DNA from: Halomonas litopenaei
Lineage (GTDB): Bacteria > Pseudomonadota > Gammaproteobacteria > Pseudomonadales > Halomonadaceae
Assembly (NCBI RefSeq): GCF_017303055.1
Contig: NZ_JAEKJT010000001.1
Location: forward strand, 310,001-374,000
Direction of reading: 5' to 3'
Length of the DNA: 64,000 bases
Every line of letters begins with the position of its first letter. Position 1 is the stretch's first letter. This document shows, in pieces, positions 17,629-27,113 of the stretch. A program made the position numbers and the translations under genes. The notes under the pieces were generated by a model. That model saw only the letters and a program-made list of their open reading frames with translations, searched no databases and had not been told where the DNA came from.

Positions 17629-18132
17629 GTGAACAAGGTTCTGGTCAGTGCTTGCCTGCTGGGAGACCCGGTGCGCTATGACGCCAGTCACAAGGCCCTG
17701 GGCGATGCGAGTCTGAGGCGCTGGCGCGAGGAGGGGCGGCTGGTACCCATCTGTCCGGAAGTGGCGGGAGGGTTGCCGACGCCAAGACCTCCCGCCGAAA
17801 TCCAGGGAGGGCAGGGACGTCAGGTGCTGCACGGGCAGGCAAGGATCGCGGATGACGCCGGGGACGATCCCACCGATGCCTTTATCCGGGGTGCAAAGCT
17901 TGCGCTGTCCGCGGCCAGGCGCCATGGGGTTCGCCTGGCCCTGTTGATTGACCGCAGCCCCTCCTGCGGCAGCACCCAGATCTACGACGGCCATTTTGAG
18001 GGCACTCTGGTGGCCGGTGAGGGAGTCACCACGGCGTTGCTGCGTGCCTCTGGCATTGAGGTCTTCGCTCCCCACCAGCTGGACGCCCTGGGAGAGCGGC
18101 TGGCCCAGCTCGACGCAGACGAGGCGTTTTGA
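17629..18132 (+). CDS. DUF523 family protein
   Basis: The protein has 167 residues from a GTG at 17629 (VNKVLVSACLLGDPVRYDAS); GAGGAG lies 9 nt upstream and the family normally starts here. The DUF523 signatures SACLLG (about 7), PICPEVAGGLPTPRPPAEI and LLIDRSPSCGSTQIYDG (about 105-121) with conserved cysteines are present. The family has no settled function; the cysteines suggest metal or redox binding. It is a single gene convergent with the ChaN-like gene. Confidence 0.85.
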   Translation: MNKVLVSACLLGDPVRYDASHKALGDASLRRWREEGRLVPICPEVAGGLPTPRPPAEIQGGQGRQVLHGQARIADDAGDDPTDAFIRGAKLALSAARRHGVRLALLIDRSPSCGSTQIYDGHFEGTLVAGEGVTTALLRASGIEVFAPHQLDALGERLAQLDADEAF

Positions 18133-18237
18133 AGGGCGGGCGTCAGTGAGGGGCCACGCTCAAGGCTCGGACTGCTTGGCTTCCTCAGCCTCCTGTCGCT
18201 GCGGGACCGGCCTATGGGCCGCGCGCTATTCCTCAAC

Positions 18238-19491
18238 CTATCCCTCAACCTCGGTGGGCGCTGGCGGAAAACTTACCGTCAGCGTGTGGTGGGCCCGGTC
18301 GCGCCGTACCTCGACTCGCGCCTGGGTCCCTGGCATTACGCGGTTCACCAATGCCTTGAGCTGCGCAGGCTGGTCAAGGCGTTGGCCAGCAAAGCGCAGC
18401 AGGCGATCACCGACGCGCAGCCCCGCAGCCTCGGCGGGGCTGTCGGCTGCCACCTGGTTGACTACCAGACCGCCTTCGTCCATTTCGACGCCAACCCCCA
18501 GTCGCGGTTCTTGCTTGAGCCTGTCGTTGTGCACCACAAAGATCGTATCGGCGAGCCCGTCGTCGGCCGTGCAGGCCTCGTCCACCGTCAGCGGTAGCAG
18601 GCTCGACACCGCGCGGATATCCAGGTGTGAAAGCTGCGTTTCGATGCCCTCGCCGTAGCTGGCATGTCCCATTCCCACCAGGCCCACCGCCAGGTAGCCG
18701 TCCTCTACCAGCTCGGTAAGTCCGTACGCCATGGCCGTGTCCCAGACCTGCTGGGCGTAGACGAAGTTATCGATCATTCCGGCATCGAATACGCTACTGC
18801 CGGTTTCGTCACCAAGTTCGGCCGCGTGCTGGGCCAGGCTCTCTTCCAGGCGCTGCCGGTAGGAGGGCGATGCCGGGGCCGGTTCCGGGATGCCGTGACG
18901 CTCAGTGGGTGGAACGGCCATGACACCTTGCTCGACCAGGCGTCGGCGCAGCTCCGGCGTGACGTTGAGTGCCTTCAGCGGCAGGCGATGGTCACGGGCA
19001 AAGTGCAGTATCGGCAGGTAGAGCGCGGCGTCAAAGCCCCAGTAGCGATACCACTGGCTCTGCTTGAGCAGCTCTGTCTCGTCGATATTTCCAGCCACCC
19101 AGGCATCCAGCGCCGCCTGGCTTTCCCTTGGCAGCATCTCCAGGCCGATGGCCAGGCGCGGATGCTGGGCGTGCAGGGCGCTGATCGCCGCCAGCTGAAA
19201 ACGATGGTGGGCAGGCTGGTCGTGGCGCTCGCCCAGCAGTACCACCTGCTCGTCCGCCAGCGCCGCCCAGCCCATGGGAGGGGAGCGGCTGGTCAGGCTG
19301 TCTCCTGGCGTTCGCCAATCGCCGGGGAGGGCACAAGCGGTGCCCGGGGCGCCTGTCGAGGGCGCGGCGACGGGTGGCGGGGTGTCATCGCCCATAGGGG
19401 ACGCCAGGGCCATGTTCAGCGGTGCCGACAGTGATACCAGCATCGACGCCAGCGCTGGCAGACATAGCCGGACATGGCGGTGTTGGGACAT
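18238..19491 (-). CDS. ChaN-like haem-binding domain protein with C-terminal PDZ domain
   Basis: The protein has 417 residues. An N-terminal signal-like region ends near MALASPMG (about 28-35). The ChaN (Haem_bd_uptake) domain covers about 80-300: VVLLGERHDQPAHHRFQLAA, IGLEMLPRESQAALDAWV, then GMGHASYGEG near its end. A PDZ domain follows at about 330-400 (GLVVNQVAADSPAEAAGLRVG). ChaN homologues bind haem and are lipoproteins in some species; no lipobox Cys is seen here, so this one is probably periplasmic. The PDZ suggests a protein partner. Family call firm, role inferred. Confidence 0.8.
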   Translation of the reverse strand: MSQHRHVRLCLPALASMLVSLSAPLNMALASPMGDDTPPPVAAPSTGAPGTACALPGDWRTPGDSLTSRSPPMGWAALADEQVVLLGERHDQPAHHRFQLAAISALHAQHPRLAIGLEMLPRESQAALDAWVAGNIDETELLKQSQWYRYWGFDAALYLPILHFARDHRLPLKALNVTPELRRRLVEQGVMAVPPTERHGIPEPAPASPSYRQRLEESLAQHAAELGDETGSSVFDAGMIDNFVYAQQVWDTAMAYGLTELVEDGYLAVGLVGMGHASYGEGIETQLSHLDIRAVSSLLPLTVDEACTADDGLADTIFVVHNDRLKQEPRLGVGVEMDEGGLVVNQVAADSPAEAAGLRVGDRLLRFAGQRLDQPAQLKALVNRVMPGTQARVEVRRDRAHHTLTVSFPPAPTEVEG

Positions 19492-19612
19492 GGGATGAGT
19501 CTCCTGACATCGAGGGTCTTGAGTATGGCGATGGTCCCCATGGGGATATCGCCGCAGGTGCTAGGGCAGTGCTATCAAAGGCATCGCACGGTCACATTTC
19601 AACAACAACCCG

Positions 19613-21079
19613 ATGGTGACGACAGTGGATCATAGTCTTTCAGAGCTGGCGAATCGTCGCCAGGACCCCAATCGCGGCCTGCGTCGCGGCTTGCTGTTTC
19701 TCAGTGTGGTGCTGGTCGCCAGCCTGTCCGGCCACTGGCTGATCCAGGATGGCCACTATGGCGCCTACTCGCTGGTACCCACGGTGGTTGTCATTTCCAT
19801 GGCGCTGATCACCCACCGTACCCTTGAGGCGCTGATGGCCGGGTGTCTTAGCGGTTTCATCATCCTCTCACCTTCCAGCGCCATCCAGGACATGGCGCTG
19901 GCGGGGCTGGAGGTCATGCAGCAGCCGACCATGGGCTGGATCGCCCTGGTCTGTGGGCTACTGGGTGCCTTGATTGGCCTTCTGCAGTTCGTCAGGGGCA
20001 CCGAGGCCTTCAGCGATAGCGCGGGCCGCCTGTTGACCACGCGTCGACGGGCCATGCTAGGGGCCACGGGCCTTGGCATCCTGATCTTCATCGACGATTA
20101 CCTCAATGCCATGACGGTATCGGCGGCGATGAAGAAGCTGTTCGATCGACTCAAGATTTCCCGCTCGATGCTGGCCTATATCGTCGATTCCACCGCGGCG
20201 CCGATCTGTCTGCTGATACCGTTCTCGACCTGGGCCATCTATCTGGCGGGACTGCTGGAAAGCCAGGGCATTGCTGCCACCGGAGATGGCTTCGCCACCT
20301 ATCTCGGCCTGATACCGATGCTGTTCTACCCCTTGATTGCGCTGTTGGTGGTACTGCTGGTAGCGCTGGGGGTGTTGCCTGCCCTTGGGCGCATGCGCGC
20401 GGCAGAGGCGGGAGATGAGCTGGTGGATGATAGCAGCGCCGAGCAAGCCGACGAGGTGCAGCGCCAGATCACGCCCCGCTTGATCAATTTCGTACTGCCG
20501 GTGACCACGCTGCTGCTGGCGACCTGGTGGTTCGGTATCGATGCGCTGATCGGCGTTGGCTTCGCCCTGCTGGTTGCCCTGGCGCTGTATGCAGCGCAGC
20601 GGATCGCGCCACTCAATCGCATGTTTGATGAGCTCCTGGGGGGCTTTCAGCAGATGCTGCTGCCCCTCGGCATTGTGTTCGCCGCCTTCCTGCTGCAAAC
20701 GGTGAACCAGAACCTCGGCCTGACCGAGACGCTGGTGGCCTGGGTCGAACCTTTGATGCAGGGAAGCTGGTTGCCGGGCGTCACCTTCCTGCTGCTGTCC
20801 GGACTGGCCTTTGCGACGGGGTCCTTCTGGGGCGTCTACGCCATCGCCTTTCCCATCGTGATTCCCCTGGCCGAGGCGACAGGGGCCTCCATGGGGCTGA
20901 CCCTTGGGGCGATGATTTCGGCCGGTGCCTTCGGTTCCCACGCCTGTTTCTTCGGTGACTCCACCGTGCTCAGTGCACGTGGCTGCGGAGTGACGCCGAT
21001 CCAGCACGCCCTGACACAGCTGCCGTACGTGCTGCTGGCGGCAGGTGCCAGTGCCATTCTTTATTTCCTGCTGGGGTAG
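19613..21079 (+). CDS. NhaC-family Na+/H+ antiporter
   Basis: The protein has 488 residues, highly hydrophobic with about a dozen segments. NhaC-type features are IDDYLNAMTVSAAMKKLFDR (about 160-180), DSTAAPICLLIPFSTWA (about 190-206), and GAFGSHACFFGDSTVLSARG (about 440-459). Members exchange Na+ for H+ or carry amino acids such as malate/lactate pairs; a role in salt or pH homeostasis fits a halophile. The next gene, a deacetylase, starts 6 bp after its stop and a LuxR gene overlaps that one, indicating a three-gene operon. Substrate is by family only. Confidence 0.87.
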   Translation: MVTTVDHSLSELANRRQDPNRGLRRGLLFLSVVLVASLSGHWLIQDGHYGAYSLVPTVVVISMALITHRTLEALMAGCLSGFIILSPSSAIQDMALAGLEVMQQPTMGWIALVCGLLGALIGLLQFVRGTEAFSDSAGRLLTTRRRAMLGATGLGILIFIDDYLNAMTVSAAMKKLFDRLKISRSMLAYIVDSTAAPICLLIPFSTWAIYLAGLLESQGIAATGDGFATYLGLIPMLFYPLIALLVVLLVALGVLPALGRMRAAEAGDELVDDSSAEQADEVQRQITPRLINFVLPVTTLLLATWWFGIDALIGVGFALLVALALYAAQRIAPLNRMFDELLGGFQQMLLPLGIVFAAFLLQTVNQNLGLTETLVAWVEPLMQGSWLPGVTFLLLSGLAFATGSFWGVYAIAFPIVIPLAEATGASMGLTLGAMISAGAFGSHACFFGDSTVLSARGCGVTPIQHALTQLPYVLLAAGASAILYFLLG

Positions 21080-21085
21080 CCACGA

Positions 21086-22192
21086 ATGCAACGACGTACG
21101 GCCTTTGCCTTTCATGAGCACTGCCTGTGGCACGACAACGGTCCCTGCTCGGTCTTTGCGACGCCTGGTAAACATGTCCAGCCTGCGGCCGCGGTGGAAC
21201 ACCCGGAGACCAAGCGACGCCTCAAGAATCTGCTGGAAGTCACCGGACTGATGGATGAGCTGGTGCCGATCAAGGGGGCCCCTGCCGATGAGAGCGATCT
21301 GCTGCGTTTCCATACCGCGGAGTATCTGGCGCGGCTGGCGCAGATGAGCGAGTTTGGCTTTGGTGATGCCGGGGAGTGCGCGCCGCTGCGGCGTGACAGC
21401 TACGACATCGCCCGTCGCTCCACCGGACAGGCGATGGCCGCCATGGATGCCGTGCTGAGAGGCGAGGCCGACAACGCCTATGCCCTGTGTCGCCCGCCAG
21501 GGCACCACGCCGAGCGGGACCGAGGCCGCGGTTTCTGTCTGCTGGGAAATATCCCGATCGCGGTCATGACCATGATGGCGCGCCATCCGCTTAAGCGTGT
21601 CGCGGTCATCGACTGGGACGTGCACCATGGCAACGGCACCGAGCAGGCATTCTGGGAGCGCGATGACGTGCTCACCCTGTCGCTGCACCAGGACCGCAAC
21701 TACCCCGTCGACAGTGGAGACATCGAAGATATCGGGGGCGGCGCTGGCCGCGGCTACAACCTGAACGTGCCGTTGCCGCCGGGCTCGGGTATCGGCGCCT
21801 ACCAGGCGGCCATCGAGCGCGTGGTGGTGCCGGCGCTGGAGCGCTTTCGCCCAGAGCTGGTGGTGGTGGCCTGTGGTTACGACGCCAGCGCCATGGATCC
21901 CCTGGGCGGCATGATGCTCAATAGTCAGGCCTATGCGGAGATGACGGCCAGGCTGCTCGATGTGGCGGACAGACTGTGCCAGGGCCGCCTGGTGATGGTG
22001 CATGAGGGAGGCTACAGCGAGGGCTACGTGCCGCTGTGTGGTCATGCGGTCATCCAGACCCTGGCAGGATCAGCGATCCAGGCCGATGACCCCATGAACG
22101 ACGAGATCGCACGCTGGGGCCAGCAGACGTTGCAGCCGCATCAGGAGGCTTTGCTGGCACGCCTTGATGGCTTGGTCAGACACCTGGGGTGA
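21086..22192 (+). CDS. Histone deacetylase-family deacetylase (acetylpolyamine/acuC type)
   Basis: The protein has 368 residues, single domain. Catalytic motifs: RPPGHHAERDRGRGFCLLGN (His pair, about 134-153), VIDWDVHHGNGT with zinc ligands (about 172-183), and VACGYDASAMDPLGGM (about 265-280, Asp ligand), followed by MVHEGGYSEGYVP with the Gly-Gly-Tyr. Zinc-dependent amide hydrolases of this class act on acetylpolyamines, acetyl-lysine or related substrates. It is sandwiched between an NhaC antiporter and a LuxR regulator on the same strand with 6-bp and overlapping junctions. Substrate unresolved. Confidence 0.9.
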   Translation: MQRRTAFAFHEHCLWHDNGPCSVFATPGKHVQPAAAVEHPETKRRLKNLLEVTGLMDELVPIKGAPADESDLLRFHTAEYLARLAQMSEFGFGDAGECAPLRRDSYDIARRSTGQAMAAMDAVLRGEADNAYALCRPPGHHAERDRGRGFCLLGNIPIAVMTMMARHPLKRVAVIDWDVHHGNGTEQAFWERDDVLTLSLHQDRNYPVDSGDIEDIGGGAGRGYNLNVPLPPGSGIGAYQAAIERVVVPALERFRPELVVVACGYDASAMDPLGGMMLNSQAYAEMTARLLDVADRLCQGRLVMVHEGGYSEGYVPLCGHAVIQTLAGSAIQADDPMNDEIARWGQQTLQPHQEALLARLDGLVRHLG

Positions 22193-23028
22193 CGTATTCT
22201 GACCCGATGGATGTTTGCCGCCCCTGCCGTTTGCCCTCGAAGGTGCTGCCACCGAGCGATCTTGCGCCGGTGGCGCGCCTTGCCGACCGCGTGCGTTCGC
22301 CCAATTTTCTCGAGGGGTTAGGGGAGGTGCTGGGTGCCTATGCCCCGGGGATCAGCTATGCGGTGATGCACTTCCCCGGCGTGGGTAGGCCCACGGTGCT
22401 GGCGCATAACCTGTCGGCGGTGCTCGATCGTCGGGTGCTGTTACCCTACGTGGAGCGCATGTACCTGCTCGACCCGTTTCATCAGCATTGGCAGTCCCAG
22501 GCGGCGCCAGGGGTGTGGTGGCTTGAAGAACTGGCACCCGCCGGCTTCCGCGAGACAGAATACTTCGCGACCTACTACCGCAACCTGGGCCTTGAACGGG
22601 AAGCCGCCGCGTTCTTTTCGCTGGGAGAAGGGGATGGCATCACGATGTCCTTTGGTGCCTACGGTGCCCTGGAGGAGGGCGCCGATCACGTCACCCTGAT
22701 GGCCCAGGTGGCCTATCTGTTTCCTCTGCTTGAGTCACTGGTTCGCCAGTTCTGGCTGGTGTCGAGTCTGCACCTGCCGCGGGAGGAACAAACGCCAAGC
22801 CTGCTGGCGAGCTTTGGACAGGATCGCCTGAGCGAGCGTGAGCGAGAGACCGCCTGGCTGATTCTGCGGGGACATACCAGTCCGGAGATCGCGAGCAAGA
22901 TGGGAATTTCTACCGGCACCGTCAAGAATCATCGCAAGCGACTGTATGCCAAGCTGAACATCTCGAGCCAGGCAGAGCTGTTCCGGCAATTTATGCTATT
23001 TCAGCACCAGTCCGATGGACGCGCCTGA
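22189..23028 (+). CDS. LuxR-type HTH regulator
   Basis: The protein has 279 residues from a GTG at 22189 that overlaps the stop of the deacetylase gene (GTGA); an ATG at 22207 is an alternative. The C-terminal GerE-type HTH is at about 205-262 (LSERERETAWLILRGHTSPE, then IASKMGISTGTVKNHRKRLY). The N-terminal 190 residues (with ERMYLLDPFHQHWQSQ) match no domain I can name and may bind a ligand. No receiver or AHL-binding signature was recognised. The overlap argues for translational coupling and for control of the upstream operon. Confidence 0.85.
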   Translation: MTYSDPMDVCRPCRLPSKVLPPSDLAPVARLADRVRSPNFLEGLGEVLGAYAPGISYAVMHFPGVGRPTVLAHNLSAVLDRRVLLPYVERMYLLDPFHQHWQSQAAPGVWWLEELAPAGFRETEYFATYYRNLGLEREAAAFFSLGEGDGITMSFGAYGALEEGADHVTLMAQVAYLFPLLESLVRQFWLVSSLHLPREEQTPSLLASFGQDRLSERERETAWLILRGHTSPEIASKMGISTGTVKNHRKRLYAKLNISSQAELFRQFMLFQHQSDGRA

Positions 23029-23097
23029 CAGGCCCCGTGTCTGCTACCATGGCGCGCCTGTCCCCTTGACCACACGACCGATGTCGTCCTTGCGCGC

Positions 23098-24315
23098 ATG
23101 ACTGCTAGCTTGAGCCACACCGAGCGCCTCGCGGCGCTGACCCGCCTGCTTGCCGAGTGGCACTGGCTGTGGTCGCCGACCCCCTTCACCCACGGCTCCA
23201 TCCCCTGGTCCGACCGCGCGCAGGCCGGGGATATCGCTGCCTGCCTCGAAGCGCTGGATGACCAGCGCTGCCAGCGGCTGCAGCAGCGGCCCTTCGACGA
23301 CTCGCCGCTGGCGGCCTGGCTACCGGTGGCCGAGCTGAAGCGACTTATCGACGTTGCCCCGGGGCCGCCGGCGATCGACGCCCCCGAGGCCTGGGCGTCC
23401 CACGTGGGTGGTCGCAAGTGGGCGCAGATGCTGGCGTTTGCCCCTCAGGTCGAGCAACTGCGTGGCCAGCGCCTGGTCGAATGGTGCGCCGGCAAGGGCC
23501 ACCTGTCGCGGCTGTTGGCGCGCTGGCACCATGGCCCGGTGCGTGCTCTGGAGTGGCAGCCAGCGCTCTGTCGCAGTGGCCAGGCGCTGGCCGACCGCCA
23601 GGGGCTTGAAGTGAGTCTGGTGGAGCAGGACGTGATGCAGCCAGGTGCGGCCGAGCAGCTTGACCACGCCGATCAGGTGGTGGCGCTGCATGCCTGTGGC
23701 GATCTGCACGTGCGCCTGCTGCAGTTGGCGCGGGACAAGCGCGTGGCGGTGACGCTGGCGCCATGCTGCTACCAGCGGACCCGGGATGAGCGCTACCGAC
23801 CGTTGTCCGCCCAGGCCCGATACCAGGCTGAGCTGCATGACCTGGCGCTGGATCGTGAGACGCTGGCCATGGCGGTGCAGGAGACGGTGACCGCCAGCCG
23901 GGGAGAGCAACGTAAGCGCGAACGGGCCAACGCCTGGCGGCTTGGCTTCGATGAGCTGCAGCGGGAGCTGCGCGGGACGGACGACTACCTGGCGGTGCCG
24001 AGTCTGGCCTACGGGCAGATGCCAGATGACTTCGCCGGGTTCTGTCGCTGGGCCGCCCGGGAGAAGGGGCTGGCGCTGCCTAAGGGGGTCGACTGGGAAG
24101 CGTTCGAGCGTCGCGGTGTGGCGCGGCTGGGGCGGGTCAATCGATTCGAGCTGGTGCGCCACCTGTTTCGCCGACCACTGGAGCTATGGCTGGTCCTGGA
24201 CCGGGCCCTGTGGCTCGAGGAGGCCGGCTTCGAGGTGCGCTTGAGCGAGTTCTGTGAGCGAGCGCTGACGCCCCGCAACCTGGCCCTTGTAGCCACCCCG
24301 CAACCGCCAGCCTGA
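23098..24315 (+). CDS. SAM-dependent methyltransferase-like protein (GSTCD/RRNAD type)
   Basis: The protein has 405 residues. A Rossmann-type SAM motif I is RLVEWCAGKGHLSRLLARWH (about 126-145), followed by VRALEWQPALCRSGQALA, a VVALHACGDLHVRLLQLA motif (about 195-212) and TLAPCCYQRTRDERY (about 220-234). The combination HACGDL / PCCYQ is typical of the methyltransferase family that includes the eukaryotic GSTCD and RRNAD1-like proteins (from memory). Likely acts on an RNA or small molecule; substrate unknown. It is a single gene. Confidence 0.75.
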   Translation: MTASLSHTERLAALTRLLAEWHWLWSPTPFTHGSIPWSDRAQAGDIAACLEALDDQRCQRLQQRPFDDSPLAAWLPVAELKRLIDVAPGPPAIDAPEAWASHVGGRKWAQMLAFAPQVEQLRGQRLVEWCAGKGHLSRLLARWHHGPVRALEWQPALCRSGQALADRQGLEVSLVEQDVMQPGAAEQLDHADQVVALHACGDLHVRLLQLARDKRVAVTLAPCCYQRTRDERYRPLSAQARYQAELHDLALDRETLAMAVQETVTASRGEQRKRERANAWRLGFDELQRELRGTDDYLAVPSLAYGQMPDDFAGFCRWAAREKGLALPKGVDWEAFERRGVARLGRVNRFELVRHLFRRPLELWLVLDRALWLEEAGFEVRLSEFCERALTPRNLALVATPQPPA

Positions 24316-24361
24316 CCGGGCGCAGAGCCCCACGGCCGCGCTGAAGCGCCGTCGTTGAGTC

Positions 24362-24396
24362 GTCGCGCCGCCGCGGCTGGGCCCCGGCGGCGCGAC
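24362..24396. terminator. Hairpin between convergent methyltransferase and antiporter genes
   Basis: A 12-bp perfect GC stem GTCGCGCCGCCG / CGGCGGCGCGAC with an 11-nt loop. No T run follows on either strand, so it may be a factor-assisted or weak terminator. Confidence 0.5.
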
Positions 24397-24402
24397 CTGG
24401 GT

Positions 24403-25701
24403 TCAGCTGCGCTTGCCGCGACGGAACTGCTCGACCTCCCAGGCCTTGGCGCGCTGGATCAAGGGGGTGATGCTGGAGCCCTGGATCAGGATCGAGAACA
24501 CCACCACCGAGTAGGTCATCACCAGGATGATTTCACGCACATCGATGTTCTTGTCGGGGATCACGTCAATGCCGGCAGGAATGGACATCGCCATCGCCAG
24601 CGCCAGACCACCACGCAGGCCACCCCAGGTCAGGATGCGCACGGAGTAGGGGTTGTAACGGCGGAAGCGATGGAAGCCAACATAGGCGACGCGCACGCTG
24701 AGATAGCGCGACAGCAGTACCAGCGGTACGGCGGCGATCATCAGCACCCAGTCTTCAGGGTGGAAGCTGAACGATAGCATGGTCATGCCGATCAGCAGGA
24801 ACAGCACGCCGTTGAGGAATTCATCGACCAGCTCCCAGAAGTGATCGAGATGCTGCTGGGTCTCCTCGGAGAAGCCCTTGCGCCGGGTTCTGTTGCCGAT
24901 GATGATGCCCGCCACCACCATGGCGAGGGGGCCCGAGACCTCCAGGAACTCAGCGAACACATAGCCGGAGGTGGGCACCAGCAGGGTCAGCATCAGCTCC
25001 ATGGAGTGATCCTCGGTATGCCGGATCAGGTAGTGGAATAGCTGGCCAAGGACGAAGCCGTAGAGGATGCCGCCCAGTGCTTCCTGCAAGAACAGATGGC
25101 CGACGCTCATGACGGTGGGGGTCGCACCGCCAAAGGCGATGGCAAACAGCGTGACAAACAGCACCAGTCCAAAGCCGTCGTTGAACAGCGATTCGCCCTC
25201 GATCTGAGTGGAGATGCGACGCGGCGCGTTCATCTTCTTGACGATGGCCAGTACCGCGATGGGGTCGGTGGGCGAGATCAGTGCACCAAACAGCAGGCAG
25301 TAGATCAAATCGAAGTCGATGCCCAGCCAGCCGACCAGCAGCCACAGGGTATAGCCGATAAAGAAAGTGGAGAACAGGGTGCTGCCCATCGCCAGAATGG
25401 CGATTTCCCATTTCTGATCACGCAGGTGGGGGAGCTTGATCCCGAGAGCGCCGGCAAACAGCAAAAATCCGAGGATCCCCTTCAGCAGGAAATCCTCGAA
25501 ATTCAACTGGTTGATGGCATTCTCTGCGGTTTCATCAAGGGCGAACCAGCCCGCGTGCCCAGCGATGACAATGGCAAGTGACAGTATCAGCGCCCCGGCA
25601 GTGATGGCGATGGTGGTCTGGAACTTGCCTATCTTGCCGTTGATCAAGGAGATCACCATCGCCATCGCGGCGAGCAGGCATAGGGTGTCGTACACCGACA
25701 T
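24403..25701 (-). CDS. CPA1-family Na+/H+ antiporter (NhaP type)
   Basis: The protein has 432 residues with about 12 hydrophobic segments, starting MSVYDTLCLLAAMAMVISLI. Key family motifs are FGALISPTDPIAVLAIVKK (about 137-155), ESLFNDGFGLVLFVTLF (about 168-184, the ND pair), and TWGGLRGGLALAMAMSIPAG (about 356-375). These exchange Na+ (or K+) for protons across the inner membrane and are important in saline habitats. It stands alone. Confidence 0.92.
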   Translation of the reverse strand: MSVYDTLCLLAAMAMVISLINGKIGKFQTTIAITAGALILSLAIVIAGHAGWFALDETAENAINQLNFEDFLLKGILGFLLFAGALGIKLPHLRDQKWEIAILAMGSTLFSTFFIGYTLWLLVGWLGIDFDLIYCLLFGALISPTDPIAVLAIVKKMNAPRRISTQIEGESLFNDGFGLVLFVTLFAIAFGGATPTVMSVGHLFLQEALGGILYGFVLGQLFHYLIRHTEDHSMELMLTLLVPTSGYVFAEFLEVSGPLAMVVAGIIIGNRTRRKGFSEETQQHLDHFWELVDEFLNGVLFLLIGMTMLSFSFHPEDWVLMIAAVPLVLLSRYLSVRVAYVGFHRFRRYNPYSVRILTWGGLRGGLALAMAMSIPAGIDVIPDKNIDVREIILVMTYSVVVFSILIQGSSITPLIQRAKAWEVEQFRRGKRS

Positions 25702-26390
25702 GGAGTGAAGCCTCTGAAGTGGTTGGGGTAGGGGGAGAGATAGCGGTGGAAAGCAGCGTCGGCAGCGCGGTTGGGAGCTCGACGGAAATAGGATGGGTAA
25801 CAGGGGCTGACACGGCTGGCGAGACAGCGGCGGTAGCAGCGGATGAGACAGGGGCAGAGACGTCGGATGAAGAAGCCCCCGAGACCGCTATGGCGCTGGC
25901 CCGAACCTTGGCCCGACCACCTGAGATGCGGTGACGACCGAATACGGCCGACGGGATGAACATTGCTGTGATACCCGCATGATATGAATGCGTGGCGGGC
26001 AGAAGAGGCGATAATGACATGTCCATCGCGACAGCCGGGTCCTGAGCATGAGGCGCGTTCACGCGCCTTGCTGAAAGCGAAAAAGGGCTGCAAGCAGTGG
26101 GGTTCAGGGGCTCGCTGGCTCCTGCCTGGTGGAAGCGTTCCCGGCGGAGGTCAGGCGCCGGTTAAAGGGCGCATCTGGGGTCCTGTCCACTGCATTTCGC
26201 AGCGCAGCAAAGTATACGCGGCTCACGTGTCGGTTACAGCCCGGATGTCGCATTTTTTGAAGCTAAAGTGCATGGGCTGTCAGAGATGGCGGACAGCTGC
26301 TACCAAGGTATGATGAGCCAGACCGAAACGATCGGACAGCGCTCCTTTCGAGGGCCGCTGCACCGCCCCCAATAACCCGCAGGAGTCCTC
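25702..26390. other. Intergenic region upstream of the antiporter and the glycosylase gene
   Basis: 689 bp with no gene I can support. 25730-25930 is a purine-skewed stretch with open frames on both strands that translate to low-complexity Gly/Ala/Thr/Glu or Ser-rich text, without ribosome sites or family resemblance. The remainder looks like ordinary spacer. No tRNA, terminator or clear promoter was recognised. Confidence 0.5.
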
Positions 26391-27047
26391 ATGCCCGAGC
26401 ATGATATCGCCCGCCATCTGAGCGCCGGCCAGGCCCACCTTCGCGGTATTGATTCCGCCTGGGCGCGACTTGTCGACCAGGTCGGAGACTGCCGACTCAC
26501 GACCGCAGTGGAGCGCAGTCCCTACGAGTCCCTGGCACGGTCGGTGGCCTATCAGCAGCTGCATGGCAAGGCCGCCGCGGCCATCGTGGGGCGTCTTGTC
26601 GCACGGTTCCCGGGACAGGATTTTCCCTCGCCTCAGCAGTTGGCGGCGCTGGCGCCGGAGACCTTGCGGGAATGCGGCTTTTCCGCGCGCAAGGTGGCGA
26701 CCTTGCAAGGCCTGGCCAGTGCCGCGATGGCAGGTGACATACCGGGGCGGGAAGAGGCCGCCGAGATGGACGACGAGGATCTGGTCAAGCGCTTTACCCG
26801 GATCAAGGGCATTGGGCGCTGGACGGTGGAAATGATGCTGATCGGGACCCTTGGGCGGCCGGATATCCTGCCGGTAGACGACTTCGGCATCCGTGACGGC
26901 ACGCGCTACCTGTTCGGGCTGGATCACATGCCAACCCCCGCCGAGACGCGGCGACGTTGCGAGCCATGTCGCCCCTGGCGCACGCTGGCATCCTGGTATC
27001 TCTGGCGCGCCAACGAACAGCCGGACTATCGGCGTCTCGGTCAGTAG
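26391..27047 (+). CDS. HhH-GPD DNA-3-methyladenine glycosylase (AlkA-like)
   Basis: The protein has 218 residues. The HhH-GPD core includes SVAYQQLHGKAAAAIVGRL (about 51-69), the hairpin RIKGIGRWTVEMMLIGTLG (about 141-159) and the GPD loop LPVDDFGIRDGTRYL (about 164-178) containing the catalytic Asp. It is the short single-domain type (Mag1/AlkA-II) without the AlkA N-terminal domain. It removes alkylated purines in base-excision repair. GCAGGAGTCC is upstream of the ATG. It is a single gene. Confidence 0.9.
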   Translation: MPEHDIARHLSAGQAHLRGIDSAWARLVDQVGDCRLTTAVERSPYESLARSVAYQQLHGKAAAAIVGRLVARFPGQDFPSPQQLAALAPETLRECGFSARKVATLQGLASAAMAGDIPGREEAAEMDDEDLVKRFTRIKGIGRWTVEMMLIGTLGRPDILPVDDFGIRDGTRYLFGLDHMPTPAETRRRCEPCRPWRTLASWYLWRANEQPDYRRLGQ

Positions 27048-27113
27048 AAACCGCCACGAAAAGACTGACATGAAGTAACAGGTCAGCGGTGCCGTCCATC
27101 CTCGCGATCGTTG

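Noticed and set aside
20057..22045. 662-residue minus-strand frame
   Set aside because: It is antisense to the NhaC and deacetylase genes, whose catalytic motifs are intact. The His/Gln/Arg-rich text matches no protein family.
25719..25934. 71-residue Gly/Ala/Thr/Glu-rich frame in the gap before the glycosylase
   Set aside because: Low complexity, no ribosome site and overlapping frames on the other strand; treated as non-coding.
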